From Cladocopium goreaui (taxonomy: Eukaryota; Sar; Dinophyceae; Suessiales; Symbiodiniaceae): a stretch of DNA of 64,000 bases. Location: positions 1,057,306 to 1,121,305 of the forward strand of contig CAMXCT020006567.1 in the NCBI GenBank assembly GCA_947184155.2, given 5' to 3'. A model generated the notes under the pieces. It saw only the letters and a program-made list of their open reading frames with translations, searched no databases and was not told where the DNA came from. Every line of letters begins with the position of its first letter. Position 1 is the stretch's first letter. Of this stretch, positions 22,362-33,535 are shown in pieces. The position numbers were made by a program, and so were the translations under genes.

Positions 22362-23589
22362 TTCCCCACCTGCCAGGTGAGGGTTGTTAGATTTTATCAG
22401 AGTTGTTCTTCTCCTCTTCCTCCTCCTTCTCCCCCTCCTCCTCGGCTAGCTATCCTCCTCCTCCTCCTCTTCCTCCTCCTCGTCCTCCTCCTCCTCCTTC
22501 TCCTCCGCCTGTTTCTCCTCGACCATGTCTGCATCAACTTCCACCTCAACTTCCGCCTTGCCAACTCTTGGCCAAGCTCTTTGCCAACTTCCCAGCTCAG
22601 TGTGCACCACCAGGGACCAGTGTGGACCCCAACCGGGGACCTTCAGAGCTCAGTGTGCACCGCTGGACCTCAACCTGGGACCTTCCCAGCTCAGTGTGCA
22701 CTGCTGGACCTCAACGGCCAGATAGAATGCCAGAAGATATACCAGATAGAATGTCAGATAGAATGCCAGAAGATATGCCAGATAAAATGCCATGAGATAT
22801 GCCAGATAGAATGCCAGGAGATATGCCAGATAAAATGTTAGAAGATATGCCAGATACAATGCCAGAAGGTATGCCAGATAGAATGCCAGATAAAATGTCA
22901 GATAGAATGCCAGAAGATATGCCAGATAAAGTGCCAGAATGTTTGCCAGATAGAATGCCAGAAGATTTGCCAGATAATATGCCAGAAGATATGCCAGATA
23001 GAATGCCAGAAGGTATGCCAGATAGAATGCCAGATAAAATGTCAGATAGAATGCCAGACGATATGCCAGTTAAAGTGCCAGAATGTTTGCCAGATAGAAT
23101 GCCAGAATATTTGCCAGATAATATGCCAGAAGATATGCCAGATAGAATGCCAGATAAAATGCCAGATGGAGTGCCAGAAGATATGCCAGAACATATGCCA
23201 GAAGATATGCCAGGTAGAATGCCAGAAGATATGCCAGATAAAATGCCATAAGATATGCCAGATAGAGTGCCAGAAGATATGCCAGATAGAATGTTAGAAG
23301 ATATGCCAGATAGAATGCCAGAAGGTATGCCAGATAGAATGCCAGATTAAATGTCAGATAGAATGCCGGAAGATATGCCAGATAAAGTGCCACAATGTTT
23401 GCCAGATAGAATGCCAGAAGATTTGAGTAGATAATATGCCAGAAGATATGCCAGATAGAATGCCAGAAGATATGCCAGATAGAATGCCAGATAGAATGCC
23501 AGAAGATGTGTCAGATAGAATGCCAGAAGATTTGCCAGTAACAAAATGTATAAATGTCATGGTGGGGATCACACGAAGTAAAGTAATTT
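22362..23589 (-). mobile_element. Composite minisatellite element, copy III (inverted, diverged)
   Basis: The order is reversed relative to copy I. TTCCCCACCTGCCAGGTG, the CCCTCACC-type end and GTTGTTAGATTTTAT come first, then a CTC/TCC tract (22401-22515). A diverged 40-bp-type array follows (about 22590-22715; CTCAGTGTGCACTGCTGGAC), then the 24-bp array (about 22716-23540), then AAATGTATAAATGTCATGGT and the CACGAAGTAAAGTAATTT end. A unique insertion (22520-22590) and the diverged 40-bp units make this the oldest-looking copy. Confidence 0.8.
22716..23540. repeat. 24-bp minisatellite (inside copy III)
   Basis: Same family as at 18921 but in reverse orientation: units of AGATATGCCAGA and TAGAATGCCAGA with AAAATGCCAGA and GTTTGCCAGA variants. 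About 825 bp, the longest array of the family. Confidence 0.95.
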
Positions 23590-23830
23590 TTAATATATTA
23601 TGATATGTTATATTATACAGAATAGTGGTTTCTCATGGGAGTAGCATGGGAGGCTTAAATGGGAATGGGGGTCCCATCATTGGGGGTCAATAAATTCCAC
23701 TATCATATGACTAATATCTGTCCATTTACAATATATATATATATGTATATACTGTATATAATATATAAATATGAATATCCATATCCCATATATACATCCC
23801 ATTCATATTTTCATAGTTTGCCAGTTGTAG

Positions 23831-23940
23831 CAACAGGAGAAGCAGTTATATGCTGCACCCGTGACGACTGAGTCAGTGGACTTGGACTTGCCACGGGAGG
23901 CCGCCATTCAGAAAGGGACCTCGCCACGGAAAAAAAATAG
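23831..23940 (+). CDS. Candidate internal exon, hydrophilic
   Basis: Acceptor GCCAGTTGTAG, 36 open codons plus two bases, and the excellent donor AATAG|GTGAGTAATG. The peptide includes QQEKQLYAAPVTTESVDLDL and ends PREAAIQKGTSPRKKN. GC-rich against AT-rich flanks. Phase 0 in, 2 out. Family not recognised. Confidence 0.55.
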
Positions 23941-24246
23941 GTGAGTAATGTGAGAAATCTAGTCCTAAATCATTTGGAGATAGTGTTGTTTGGGATTATT
24001 TGTGATTCGATTTACCACATTATCCAGGAAAAAAACAAATTGAGAGATGATTGTTACCACCCATTTATAGTGATGCTGGGGATCATTGAGAATTGGATTT
24101 ACCACATAAAAAGACATTAACCAGAGACGGGTGGTACAGACCCTCCCAAAATTGGAGGTTTATTATTGGATTTACCACTGTATCACCCATGACATCTGGT
24201 AACAAATCTGGTTGGAGCTTTCAAATCATGTTTGTTCCATTTTTAG

Positions 24247-24324
24247 GAGGGTGATCTCACGTTGACTAGCTCGAATGGAGACTTTGCCAAATTCGACCAG
24301 CGAACACGTGGGAGGCGAATGATG
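24247..24324 (+). CDS. Candidate internal exon
   Basis: The acceptor TTGTTCCATTTTTAG is strong. Twenty-six open codons in phase 0 (EGDLTLTSSNGDFAKFDQRT, then RGRRMM) end at the donor ATG|GTAGAATC in phase 0, matching the next exon at 25139. A family B element begins 94 bp after the donor. Confidence 0.55.
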
Positions 24325-24418
24325 GTAGAATCTTTAGCTGATTAAAATTATATGTAACGTATACAATGATGGAATTTAAGGCTTATACAACATTCCAGTG
24401 GGAGCCAATTATATAAAT

Positions 24419-24527
24419 CTGGTTGGTCGTTTGGAACATTACTTTTATGTTTCCATTCAGTTGGGAATGTCATCATCCCAACTGACGAACTCATATTTTT
24501 CAGAGGGGTAGGTACACCACCAACCAG
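24419..24527. mobile_element. Family B MITE-like element B2
   Basis: CTGGTTGGTCGTTTGGAAC at the left and ACACCACCAACCAG at the right, with internal TCCCAACTGACGAACTCAT and TTTTTCAGAGGGG. No clean 4-bp target duplication. Confidence 0.9.
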
Positions 24528-25138
24528 TGTGTGTAGAACCGACAAACTAGGGATTATTGATGATTATTGAGGATATTCTATAGAAACATGCAATATAAAT
24601 CTATGTGTATAGCTATATATTATATATATAATATTAAATGATGGTAGAATCTTAAGTGTTGATGATGTCTACAAATCGAATCTTACTCGATGGTCCAGGC
24701 CGAATCTGGGGTGGGTCAAGACTTAACATGCTGGCAGCTCTTGTGGAACTTCATCATGGATATACATTTTATTGTAGATGTCGATGTATCTATATGTTAA
24801 TTATATATAGTAATACTAACAATAAAGGACACTAATGTTTATAATACTGATACTAATGATAAATAATGACAATGATGATCATACTAATGAAACTGGCAAA
24901 CATGATAACAATGAACCACGTGATAACGATGATAGCTATAATAACGATGATAAAAATAACACAATGATCATACTAACAATAGCAATAGTGATTATAAAAT
25001 GATGACAAAAACAATGATAAAACGACATGAAACTACATATAAACATATCTTAAACATATTATTGACGTCAAACCATAGTAATATATACTACTTATATTTT
25101 TTTGATACATCAAGTCGCGCCGTCGCGTTGTTTCACAG
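24528..25138. other. Intron-like AT-rich sequence
   Basis: ATGATGGTAGAATCTT recurs at about 24637, echoing the exon-intron border at 24319. Loose TAATGATAA-type simple sequence fills 24800-25030. Confidence 0.45.
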
Positions 25139-25259
25139 GTTCCGCGTGCCGTTCCGGTGGCGGCCAGGGGCCCCTTGGTGGAGCGCACGGCGGAGCATCT
25201 TGGCACATCATTTTTCGGGGGAAATCAGCTGACAATGGGCTTTGACCATGAACAATTGG
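25139..25259 (+). CDS. Candidate internal exon
   Basis: Acceptor CGCGTTGTTTCACAG, 40 open codons plus one base, and donor TTGG|GTAAATC. The peptide includes VPRAVPVAARGPLVERTAEH and LGTSFFGGNQLTMGFDHEQL. It is the most GC-rich island in this part, and phase 0 joins it to the 24247 exon. All three + frames are open at first, but only this one reaches the donor. Family not recognised. Confidence 0.55.
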
Positions 25260-25317
25260 GTAAATCACCATGAAAATGGTGACTTTATGATGAAATTTAA
25301 TGGGATAAAAGTGGGTT

Positions 25318-25428
25318 TACCCTCTATGTCATTTAACATAGATATGGGAAAACACCATTTTTAACAGGTAAATCATTATACATCATCTATAAATTGGTAA
25401 TGTTCCATAGCTATAATGACTAGAGGTA
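25318..25428. mobile_element. Family A foldback (diverged subtype)
   Basis: TACCCTCTATGTCATTTAAC pairs imperfectly with the right end TATAATGACTAGAGGTA. The usual CTGG is replaced by CTATG on the left and compensated on the right. It lies 58 bp after the 25139 exon. Confidence 0.75.
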
Positions 25429-27103
25429 ACTATCTAAAGCCATATCTTTTTGGGACATCCCCGCAAGCATACCTTACATAGACCTTGCATCTGGTAGGTG
25501 TTTAGGTACCTCAACGGTCCCCCTGGACATATTGCCGGTTTTGGGGTATCTACTTGGTTGATTGAAGGGCTTGTCCCAAAACAAGGGTTTGTCCCAAAAC
25601 GGGGAATGTAGACTCAATGTATGGCAGTAAGGGTATGCAACAGAATCAATGGCCATGCAACAGGAACCTAAATTGGAGGTACCTACCATATATAAGGCCT
25701 ATATAAGGCCTATGTAAGGGAATATCCCCACAAAATATGGCCTTATATGGTACAGTACCTCCATTTTGGTTATGTTTTCAGCGCATGACGAACTAACTTG
25801 TTTAAGAGTCATTTGTCATCATAGGCGCAACATATTTGAAAAAACAGAATGAACGATCCAAAAGTTGACACGGAGCCACAGCTCCTCCCCACAAGATGGA
25901 GCGCAGTTCTGGATGTTGTGAGCAGTTTGTTTGGACATTTTCCCAAAAGGGGACACATCATTGCTTTAATGGGGAATTCACACTGAAACGTATAGTTAAG
26001 CACCGTAGGAGCCCTGGACAACATGAATAGATGTACAATGTTTACGTAAGGCTTTTGGGGAGAGATGGTTCGAGGGTGAGTTGGTTTGCGGGCGAGATCT
26101 ACGAATTGATGTAGAAGATTTGGAATAGGACACGGGAATAGCTGTATCGAGTTGATTGACAACGGATGTTTTTGCCCCAAAACCATCAAATCCTTTTAGA
26201 AAGGGTTACAGTACGTTATACTTGTATATACTTATATATATATGAGATGTATGATGTATTAACTTGTGGCATGTTTGTCTGTTGTCTCGTTATCCCCCCC
26301 TCTCTCTCTCTCTATCTTCGTGTTTGTCTCTCTATTGCTACACAATATATAATACTCTTTATCCGTATGTGAGCATATATATATATATTTATACACATAT
26401 TTATATTATACATATATATATATATATATAATATATACATATGTAGCCATGTAGCCGTCACAAATCTACTTTGTGTGGCTGAAGAGATCAGCACGTTTTG
26501 AATAGTGAGATAGCAACCGGTACTGTACGAAACAGTGGTCAATGACTCAATATTCCCTAGTGATGCAGATTTTTACTTCCAACAGTCAATGGTCTTGACC
26601 AAACGTTTATATACGTATGACTCCTGAGAAGATATATGCACAAACAATATATGATATACACATGAGTGGTTCAGATGTACCAATTTGGCCACTGCATCAA
26701 AGATGGAAATAATTGACAAGTCTATGCCATTGTCCTTCAACTTCTTTTCTCCACATCGCGAGAAAACATGATTTTGTAGAATCATCTTTCTGAGTTTAAT
26801 CATAACATAATACAAAGATAACATATCATCTTTCTTGTAGCAACACCGAGTTTTCCATGTGAACATCTCCATGGCTTGCGCACGCCCATTTCGCCCCAGC
26901 CCATTTCGCCAGGCCATTTCGCGTGAAATCCACGGCTCCTTGGCACCCAATAAGATTGACCATCTTATTGGGCGCCCATAGTGGCTATAGATGAGTATGA
27001 CATGTCATAAATGTGGTATGTATATCTGGTTGATGGTGGTGAATGGTAGTAATGGTGGTGGTATGTATATCTGGTTAATGGTATATATATATAAATGTGG
27101 TTA
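25429..27103. other. Anonymous DNA
   Basis: Contains (CT)n at 26299-26325, (TA)n at 26371-26440 and a CCCATTTCGCC motif repeated at 26886-26920. A - frame at 26573-26950 has no recognisable domain. No exon supported. Confidence 0.4.
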
Positions 27104-27174
27104 ATGATGGGATTAATAATGGGATTAATAATGGGATTAATAATGGGATTAATAATGGGATTAATAATGGGATT
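27104..27174. repeat. 12-bp tandem repeat
   Basis: About six perfect copies of GGGATTAATAAT, abutting the family B element that follows. Confidence 0.95.
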
Positions 27175-27176
27175 AT

Positions 27177-27290
27177 CTGGTTGGTGCTTTGGAACATGAA
27201 TGGATTATGACTTTCCAGAAAAATTGAAGATTTCATCATCCGAACTGACGAACTCTCATATTTTTCAGAAGGGTTGACACCACCAACCAG
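27177..27290. mobile_element. Family B MITE-like element B3
   Basis: CTGGTTGGTGCTTTGGAAC and GACACCACCAACCAG ends, with an internal GACTTTCCAGAAAAATTG variant shared with the copy at 61268. This marks a sub-family. Confidence 0.9.
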
Positions 27291-28459
27291 ATATGTATGT
27301 ATGTATGTATGTATATATATATATTATTGGTGATGTGCACAATGACATGTTTCTACGCAGTATCCTTTTTGTTTTACTCCACGCATGTATTTTTTTTTGC
27401 CACCCGTTTGTTGCTTAATTGTACAACTTTTTGGCGGCAGATGCAGGCTTTCGATGCGTGCTGGCACAATTAATTTTGCTAGATCTTCATACGAATTGTT
27501 CGCTATCGGTGATCACATCCACATGTTAAAGATGTGGATGTGAATGATTTGTTGACCTACTGGGTTCATGTTGTTTCTTGTCTCGGCTCCCCTGAAGTTG
27601 TCTCAGGTCGGTGTGCCGTGGGGAAGTGTGTATAACGGATATATATGATATTATTATTCCATTGGATCATCGCTTATTGTAAGACCACAAAAACGCATAG
27701 GCACGCTGAACTTCACCTACATGAATCTACCATTTGTAGTCATAAACCTTCTTATTGTTTGTTTGTCCATTGCAGCGCACACAATGCAGGGGCACACTGG
27801 TTGTCATAAACGTGTTTGTTTATTATGAGTATACTTTGTTTGATACTTGTGACATCCAAACGCAGTGGCATGCTCGGTCAAAGAGAATGTGTGGCCCTGG
27901 GTATTTCAATGATATTGTGCAGCACAACAGATCTTGTGCCAACATCGGTGTGCCTGCCATTTGGTGCTAGTGGGTTCAAGTTTGGGAGCTGGGTCGATGT
28001 TGTAACAAGTGCCGATGACAAGATCTTGTGCCAAATCGTGGTGTGCCTATGGGGAATGGGGAGAGGCCCACATGGGCAGCGCCTATGACTTTAACTTACT
28101 GATGTATTTTTTGGTTTTATCACCGAAGGAGATGGAATTAAATATGTGTTTCGCAATGGCACGGACACATTTTAACTACTTTGTTTGCCAAACCAACGAT
28201 GGCGTGGTACCAGTGTGCCAATAGGATTTGGTCCCTGGGGTAACTTCCGGTTTGCCTGGGGTAACCCTGTGTGCCATGGGGATGGGGTAACTTCTGGGTG
28301 CCTGGGGTAAGAAACGACGTCTGCCCAGTACAGCATTTCCATCCTTCCCTACTATGAAAACTGTTGAACCAACCCTGGAAAGTTTCAGAGCCGCCAACAG
28401 GCCAACATGATCTCGAAAACACATGGAACCCCCTATTGATATGGGATGAATGGCCACAG
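27291..28459. other. Anonymous DNA
   Basis: Holds the hairpin at 27513. An approximately 80-bp imperfect duplication sits at about 27930-28060 (GATCTTGTGCCAA twice), and a GGGGTAACTTC/GCCTGGGGTAA repeat at 28237-28310. No supported exon. Confidence 0.4.
27513..27543. repeat. 12-bp perfect hairpin with 7-base loop
   Basis: TCACATCCACAT and ATGTGGATGTGA separated by GTTAAAG. It is too isolated to assign a function. No U-tract follows. Confidence 0.6.
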
Positions 28460-28535
28460 GAGCGCCTTGGCCGGGCGGAGAACCGGCGTGGCAGCGAGTC
28501 CAGTGAAGCCAACTCAGCCCCGTCGGGGGATCCCG
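28460..28535 (+). CDS. Candidate exon, disordered acidic/Ser-rich
   Basis: GGCCACAG precedes a GC-rich open stretch reading ERLGRAENRRGSESSEANSA then PSGDP, with a donor CCCG|GTCAGATG (phase 1). Without splicing the frame stays open to a TAA at about 28591. Hydrophilic, low-complexity-leaning composition. Family unknown. Confidence 0.38.
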
Positions 28536-29602
28536 GTCAGATGGCTCTGGAGGATTTTTTTGGCGGAAACACATCGTTGATTATCATCTAAACCATCTAA
28601 AAGTTATAATATATATATATAATATTACATGATGATAATAATAATATATATATAATATAATATATATATATATAATATTCATATCATATCTGCAACCTTT
28701 ATCATGTAATCTGATGTTTTTTTTGGGAAAGAACACTCCAATGGATAATGGATTATCATGGATTATCATATGGTTTTCCCTATTCATATATCATATATCG
28801 CTTAAAATGGGGAAGTATTTGTGCCTCATTTTTGAATTTTGAACGACCATTTCCTCGAATGGTCGCCGCTCAATTCAATTGTGATGTTCCTGATGCAATC
28901 CGTTCTTGGTTAATGGATGTTGACTGGAAAGAGTATCGTTCCTTAATTGGCAGCTCCATGTTCTGGACAGATTATATATAAGGATAAGGAACTCTTTTTG
29001 TTTGTCTTTGTGTATATTAACAGTTGGTACCCTTTGCAAAAATGCAGTCAACATATTGTTCCAGCCTAGGTTGTTTCTGTTGACATTGTGGACATAGTGG
29101 GAGGTGAGATGAGAAACTTAGCTAGCCGCGGGTGGACTCCATAGATGCCACATGCTATAGAAGGCTGGATATACCCAAACATCATAATAAAAAAGAAACA
29201 CATATTGAATTTGATTGGATATTTGATGATAATAATATCATTTTGGTGTATATACCCTGTATCTTTTCTCACAAACCCGGTATACAATTCTAAATTGGAT
29301 AAATTTGCAGGTCCTAGGAGTCAATGGACTGCTTCGATGGAAAATCAACACAACACCTCTATTTTTAGGATCAAACATGAAGTTTTCCGCATAAAAAATC
29401 TCCATCCAAAACTGGGAAAGAGGGGTCTCTGAGCCAATCTGCTGGGATGGAGCATGCTGAATCTGGGATACATGAATTTCAGCAAAGCGTCACATTACGG
29501 TAAGTCATGAAATTCAATTGGTCTGGGTCTATGTCCCATGGCGGTTCCCCAAAATGGTGCAAACCCCAAAGTATGGCCATTTTTGATGGAAGCTTTTTCC
29601 AG
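28536..29602. other. Anonymous DNA
   Basis: TA/ATAAT simple sequence lies at 28600-28680. No exon defended in the rest. Confidence 0.4.
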
Positions 29603-29641
29603 GCGATCAGGATGATCAGGGGATCCACGTCGGTGACGCAG
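29603..29641 (+). CDS. Possible 39-bp microexon
   Basis: The acceptor GAAGCTTTTTCCAG is strong and a donor GCAG|GTTGAG follows 39 bases later. In phase 0 it reads AIRMIRGSTSVTQ. The frame also continues open to about 29725. Listed on splice-site strength only. Confidence 0.28.
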
Positions 29642-30308
29642 GTTGAGTTACCGGAAGCCTCTGAGACGAGGACAGGGCACCACGGAAACCTCTTCACGAT
29701 GAACCTTTTGTTGATTGATATATGATAGCCAAGAGGAACTGGTTTCTATCAGCAACATTATGCATCATTCATCTCAGTAGCATCTTACTATGAATACATG
29801 TTCTATCTTTTGTGCTCAAAGGGCTGGTGCTTTTGCAGCCCCTGAAAAAAAAGGTGTGACATGGCGTGACAACGTTTGAAAAGCTCCCGAATCTGGATGG
29901 GAACCGATTCAAAATGTCCCAGAGGTGCCTCAACCCAGGGCTATCCCCCCCCAAAAAAATGTGGCTTTCTGTACCCAAGGATCTGTGGCCTACCGGCATT
30001 CAAATCATTCCACCCAGCTGTGTCAGACTTGACCTGTCCTTGGAAAATGCTGGGGATGGCTGATGAATAGGTTCTCACGTTTACAGGAAATAAGTTTCCC
30101 ATCCGAAGATTGGGCGGCTACTCGCAGTTTTGTGAAGGATTTCCTCAGCTTGGTCTGACAAAATGTCCAAGTACATATGCTCATTGTTTGTTTGTCAGAA
30201 AATCATGATTGAATTTGAATTTAACACATATCAAAAACATATCTTGTGGTATTTTATGATGGAAACATATTGGGTATCACGTAACTAGATATTAACATCC
30301 ACTTATTT
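29642..30308. other. Anonymous DNA
   Basis: Several short overlapping frames around 29870-30070 and no motif recognised. Confidence 0.4.
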
Positions 30309-30429
30309 TACCCTCTGGTTATTTAACATAGCCATGGTATAGATGGCCCATTTATAGATGATTTTCCCAGCTAGAAACCTCCATTTACTAGGGATTTTCC
30401 ATGGCTATGTTAGTCATAACCAGATGGTA
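30309..30429. mobile_element. Family A foldback element A7
   Basis: TACCCTCTGGTTATTTAACA at the left and TTAGTCATAACCAGATGGTA at the right, with CATGGTATAGATGGCCC and AGCTAGAAACCTCCATTTA in the interior. It is 65 bp upstream of the 30494 candidate exon. Confidence 0.9.
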
Positions 30430-30493
30430 ACACATATTGGAAGCATATTAGAAACATCCAGGATGCGGCCCGATAAGTTAGGAGCCTCTCCAG

Positions 30494-30532
30494 TGATTCG
30501 AAGACCAAGTCGAGATGAGGCCAGCTGGAGCG
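30494..30532 (+). CDS. Candidate 39-bp exon
   Basis: Acceptor GGAGCCTCTCCAG and the perfect donor AGCG|GTAAGAAG enclose an open stretch reading (x)IRRPSRDEASWS, phase 1 to phase 1, compatible with 28460 before it and 31114 after it. Too short to assign. Confidence 0.38.
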
Positions 30533-30659
30533 GTAAGAAGAGTCCTGGCTCCGGTAGGAATCGTAGTGAATGTTTTAGTTTTAAGGCACAGATAATGAAT
30601 GATATTGAATGATATTGAATGATATTGAATGATTTTGATATTTAAATATATGTTATGAT

Positions 30660-30695
30660 ATTATGAAATGTATATATATATATATATATATACAA
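30660..30695. repeat. (TA)n microsatellite with ATGATATTGA repeats upstream
   Basis: AATGATATTG repeats at 30597-30640 lead into (TA)n. Confidence 0.85.
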
Positions 30696-30811
30696 AGGGA
30701 GGTAGCTGAAATGGTGACTGGTGACTGGTTGGTAAAATGTTGTTTGCAAGCCATCCGTCGCTTCGTCATGGAATGACCAGCGGAAGCTCCAGATCTTGTC
30801 CCATCGCACAG

Positions 30812-30979
30812 GTTGAAGAGAAACTCAGTGACTACTTGGCCAATTCGCCACATTGCAAGCTTGAGTTCTGCCGGCGGGGTCCCCGTAGCCGTACTGTTCT
30901 CCGCTGGGACGGGACGGCCATGATCTTTGGATCCAGAAAACTGCGACTGCGAATCGATAGGCTTGACCTGGCGACCTAG
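30812..30979 (+). CDS. Candidate exon, basic protein segment
   Basis: Acceptor TCTTGTCCCATCGCACAG, then a GC-rich open stretch beginning VEEKLSDYLANSPHCKLEFC and containing RTVLRWDGTAMIFGSRKLRL, with a TAG stop at 30977. A GC-type donor (GATAG|GCTTGACC at 30961) could make it internal instead. Family not recognised. Confidence 0.45.
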   Translation, partial: VEEKLSDYLANSPHCKLEFCRRGPRSRTVLRWDGTAMIFGSRKLRLRIDRLDLAT

Positions 30980-31113
30980 GGCCAGCCCCAAGTATTACAT
31001 CGTGATGGTTCATCGAGTTTCACATGGGCATCAAAACTTGCAGTAAATGTCATCTGCCAATCCTGCACCATTCACATTTTCAGGGGCTCAGAACTAATTA
31101 AGATCTGTTGCAG

Positions 31114-31224
31114 AATTGCAATGGGAGCTGGGACCCGAGGTTGAATCAGGGCTGGTACTGCCGACTGGTTTGATCCAACCACCGAAAAATTGCAGAGTCC
31201 AACCCCCGTATCAAGTGCCGCTTG
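31114..31224 (+). CDS. Candidate internal exon
   Basis: Strong acceptor AGATCTGTTGCAG and donor CTTG|GTGAAAGT enclose 36 open codons (LQWELGPEVESGLVLPTGLI, then QPPKNCRVQPPYQVPL), phase 1 to phase 1. Pro-rich. Family not recognised. Confidence 0.5.
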
Positions 31225-32009
31225 GTGAAAGTACATTGACAAATTTGTTTTCTTCATGTCACGTCAGGGTCTTACCGGTTTCCTGTCTTTTTTGTTGGTC
31301 CCCTTGAATCCTTTGTGTACGAAACTTCATCCAACCGGTCTCCTAGAAACCATGCAGCCTTTGAATCACTGGGGATCACTGGGTTCTCAGGGTCCTTGTC
31401 CATCTGTGACACAGCTTGTAACTGGGATATCCCCAGATTACTTAGCTAACTTCTGCTGATCATGGGCATGGGAAACCTCCAGATATCTTATGAAATCCCC
31501 GATTGTTTACAGGAAAATCAAATCAAGATGGTGGGTGTTCATGGGTAATTAGAATCAATGTCATGGTGTAAAGCGTTCAAGTCGCTCTCTTTTTGGTGGA
31601 TGTTCAAGGTAATTAGAATAAATTACATGGAGTAAAGAGTTCAAGTCACTGTCTTTTTGGTAGTCGAATATGGATCAATCATGGTAAATCCGTACATTCA
31701 GTTGTTCAACATTGATCAAGACCCATTCTTTTCAAACCACCAAACAAAAACTTGCATTTGAAGAACCACTCTTGATCATTATCGAATTTCCATGAATTTC
31801 AATTATTCACTAGTTGAACCTGAAGAACCACAGAATTTCAGGAAACCAACCATCCAACCACACTAGACAACGGATGGCCCGAGAGCGTAGAGGAGCAGGG
31901 TCTTCTCTTGTTAGTATGGAGATGCAATTTTAGAAACGGTATATGAAAGCTGTGTTATAGGCAGTCGAGAAGAGGAGTATCAAGACAGGATAGTGAGAAG
32001 TGCAAGACA
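31225..32009. other. Anonymous DNA
   Basis: A possible exon begins after TTCTTCATGTCACGTCAG (31246-31263) but has no clear end. An imperfect direct duplication (GTGTAAAGCGTTCAAGTC and GAGTAAAGAGTTCAAGTC) lies at 31565-31650. Confidence 0.35.
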
Positions 32010-32019
32010 ATAGTTTGCA

Positions 32020-32456
32020 TCGCAAAAACTTTTACAAACAGACGCTTTTTACACACAGACGCTTTTACACACAAAGCTTTTACACACAGAAGCTTTTACA
32101 CAAACACTTTTACACAAACACTTTTACACACAGAAGCTTTTACATACAAACACTTTTACACACAGATGCTTTTACACACAAACGCTTTGACACACAGACG
32201 CTTTTACACACGGACGCTTTTTACACACAGACGCTTTTTACGCACAGACGCTTTCAACACAAACACATTTACACACAGAGGCTTTTACACACAAACACTT
32301 TTACACAAACACTTTTACACACAAACACTTTTACACACAGACGCTTTTACACACAGACGCTTTGACACACAGACGCTTTTACACACAGACGCTTTTACAC
32401 ACAGAACTTTTACACACAGACGCTTTTTACACACAGGCGCTTTACACACAGACAAG
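32020..32456. repeat. 16-bp minisatellite
   Basis: About 26 copies of ACGCTTTTACACACAG with 1-bp length variants (ACAAACACTTTTACAC). Confidence 0.95.
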
Positions 32457-32459
32457 AAC

Positions 32460-33035
32460 GGCACAAGTCAAATCGCAATTTTACCTCAGTTTTTGCCGAT
32501 CGACCCTCATTTCGTGCGAAAGGGTTGCTTTAGCACAAGTAAAATCGCAATTTTACCTCAGTTTTTGCCGATCGACCCTCATTTCGTGCGAAAGGGTTGC
32601 TCCGGCACAAGTAAAATCGCACTTTTACCTCAGTTTTTGCCGATCGACCCTCATTTCGTGCGAAAGGGTTGCTCCAGGACAAGTCAAATCGCAATTTTAC
32701 CTCAGTTTTTGCCGATCGACCCTCATTTCGTGCGAAAGGGTTGCTCCGGGACAAGTAAAATCGCAATTTTACCTCAGTTTTTGCCGATCGACCCTCATTT
32801 CGTGCGAAAAGGTTGCTTTAGCACAAGTAAAATCGCACTTTTACCTCAGTTTTTGCCGATCGACCCTCATTTCGTGCGAAAGGGTTGCTCCGGCACAAGT
32901 AAAATCGCACTTTTACCTCAGTTTTTGCCGATCGACCCTCATTTCGTGCGAAAGGGTTGCTTTAGCACAAGTAAAACCGCAATTTTTCTTCAGTTTTTGA
33001 CGATCGACCCTCATTTCGTGCGAAAGGGTTGACGT
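32460..33035. repeat. 72-bp minisatellite, 8 copies
   Basis: The unit contains TTTACCTCAGTTTTTGCCGA, TCGACCCTCATTTCGTGCGA and AAGGGTTGCT. The unit boundary varies (CCGG, CCGGG, CCAGG or TTTA before ACAAGT). 72 bp is 24 codons. Two + frames and one - frame are open through the array, and the + frame gives a 24-residue repeat with ILPQFLPIDPHFVRKGC. The last unit is diverged. No start, splice or homology evidence for translation. Confidence 0.95.
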
Positions 33036-33064
33036 TTCGTGACTCTCCGCCGGCACCACCCTCG

Positions 33065-33535
33065 GCCTAAAGAGAGAAAGATAAAGAAGGCGAGAGAGAG
33101 AAAAAGGAGAGAGAAAGGAGAGAAGATGTGAAGGTGAGAAGATGTGAGAGAAGGTGTGAAGATGAGCAGATGTGAAGATGAGCAGATGTGAGAGAAGATG
33201 TGAGAGAAGATATGAAGATGAGCAGATGTGTGAGAGAAGATGTGAGAGAAGATGTGAGAGAAGATATGAAGCAGATGTGAAGATGAGCAGATGTGAGATG
33301 AGCAGATGTGAGAGAAGATGTGAAGATGAGCAGATGTGAAGATGAGCAGATGTGAGAGAAGATGTGAAGATGAGCAGATGTGCAGATGAGCAGATGTGAG
33401 AGCAGATGTGAGAGAAGATGTGAAGATGAGCAGATGTGAAATTGAGAAGGTGTGAGAGAAGGTGTGAAGATGAGAAGGTGTGAAGATGAGAAGGTGTGAA
33501 GATGAGAAGGTGTGAAGATGAGAAGATGAGATACA
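33065..33535. repeat. Purine-rich tandem array (GAGAGAAGATGTGAAGAT type)
   Basis: Imperfect 6-, 9- and 18-bp units of GAGAAG, ATGTGA and GATGAGCAG, directly abutting the 72-bp array. Confidence 0.9.

Noticed and set aside
24348..24545. Recurring - strand peptide VGGVPTPLKNMSSSVGMMTF
   Set aside because: It appears wherever a family B element occurs, so it is the translated MITE, not a protein family.
30812..30979. GAS2-like domain (FGSRKLRLRI)
   Set aside because: The similarity to the FG...LRLVRI part of GAS2 is short, and the diagnostic GGGW is absent.
32166..33032. 288-codon open frame with a 24-residue repeat
   Set aside because: Kept as a repeat, not a CDS. Two other frames are equally open, the 5' half is a 16-bp satellite, and no homology or splice signal supports translation.
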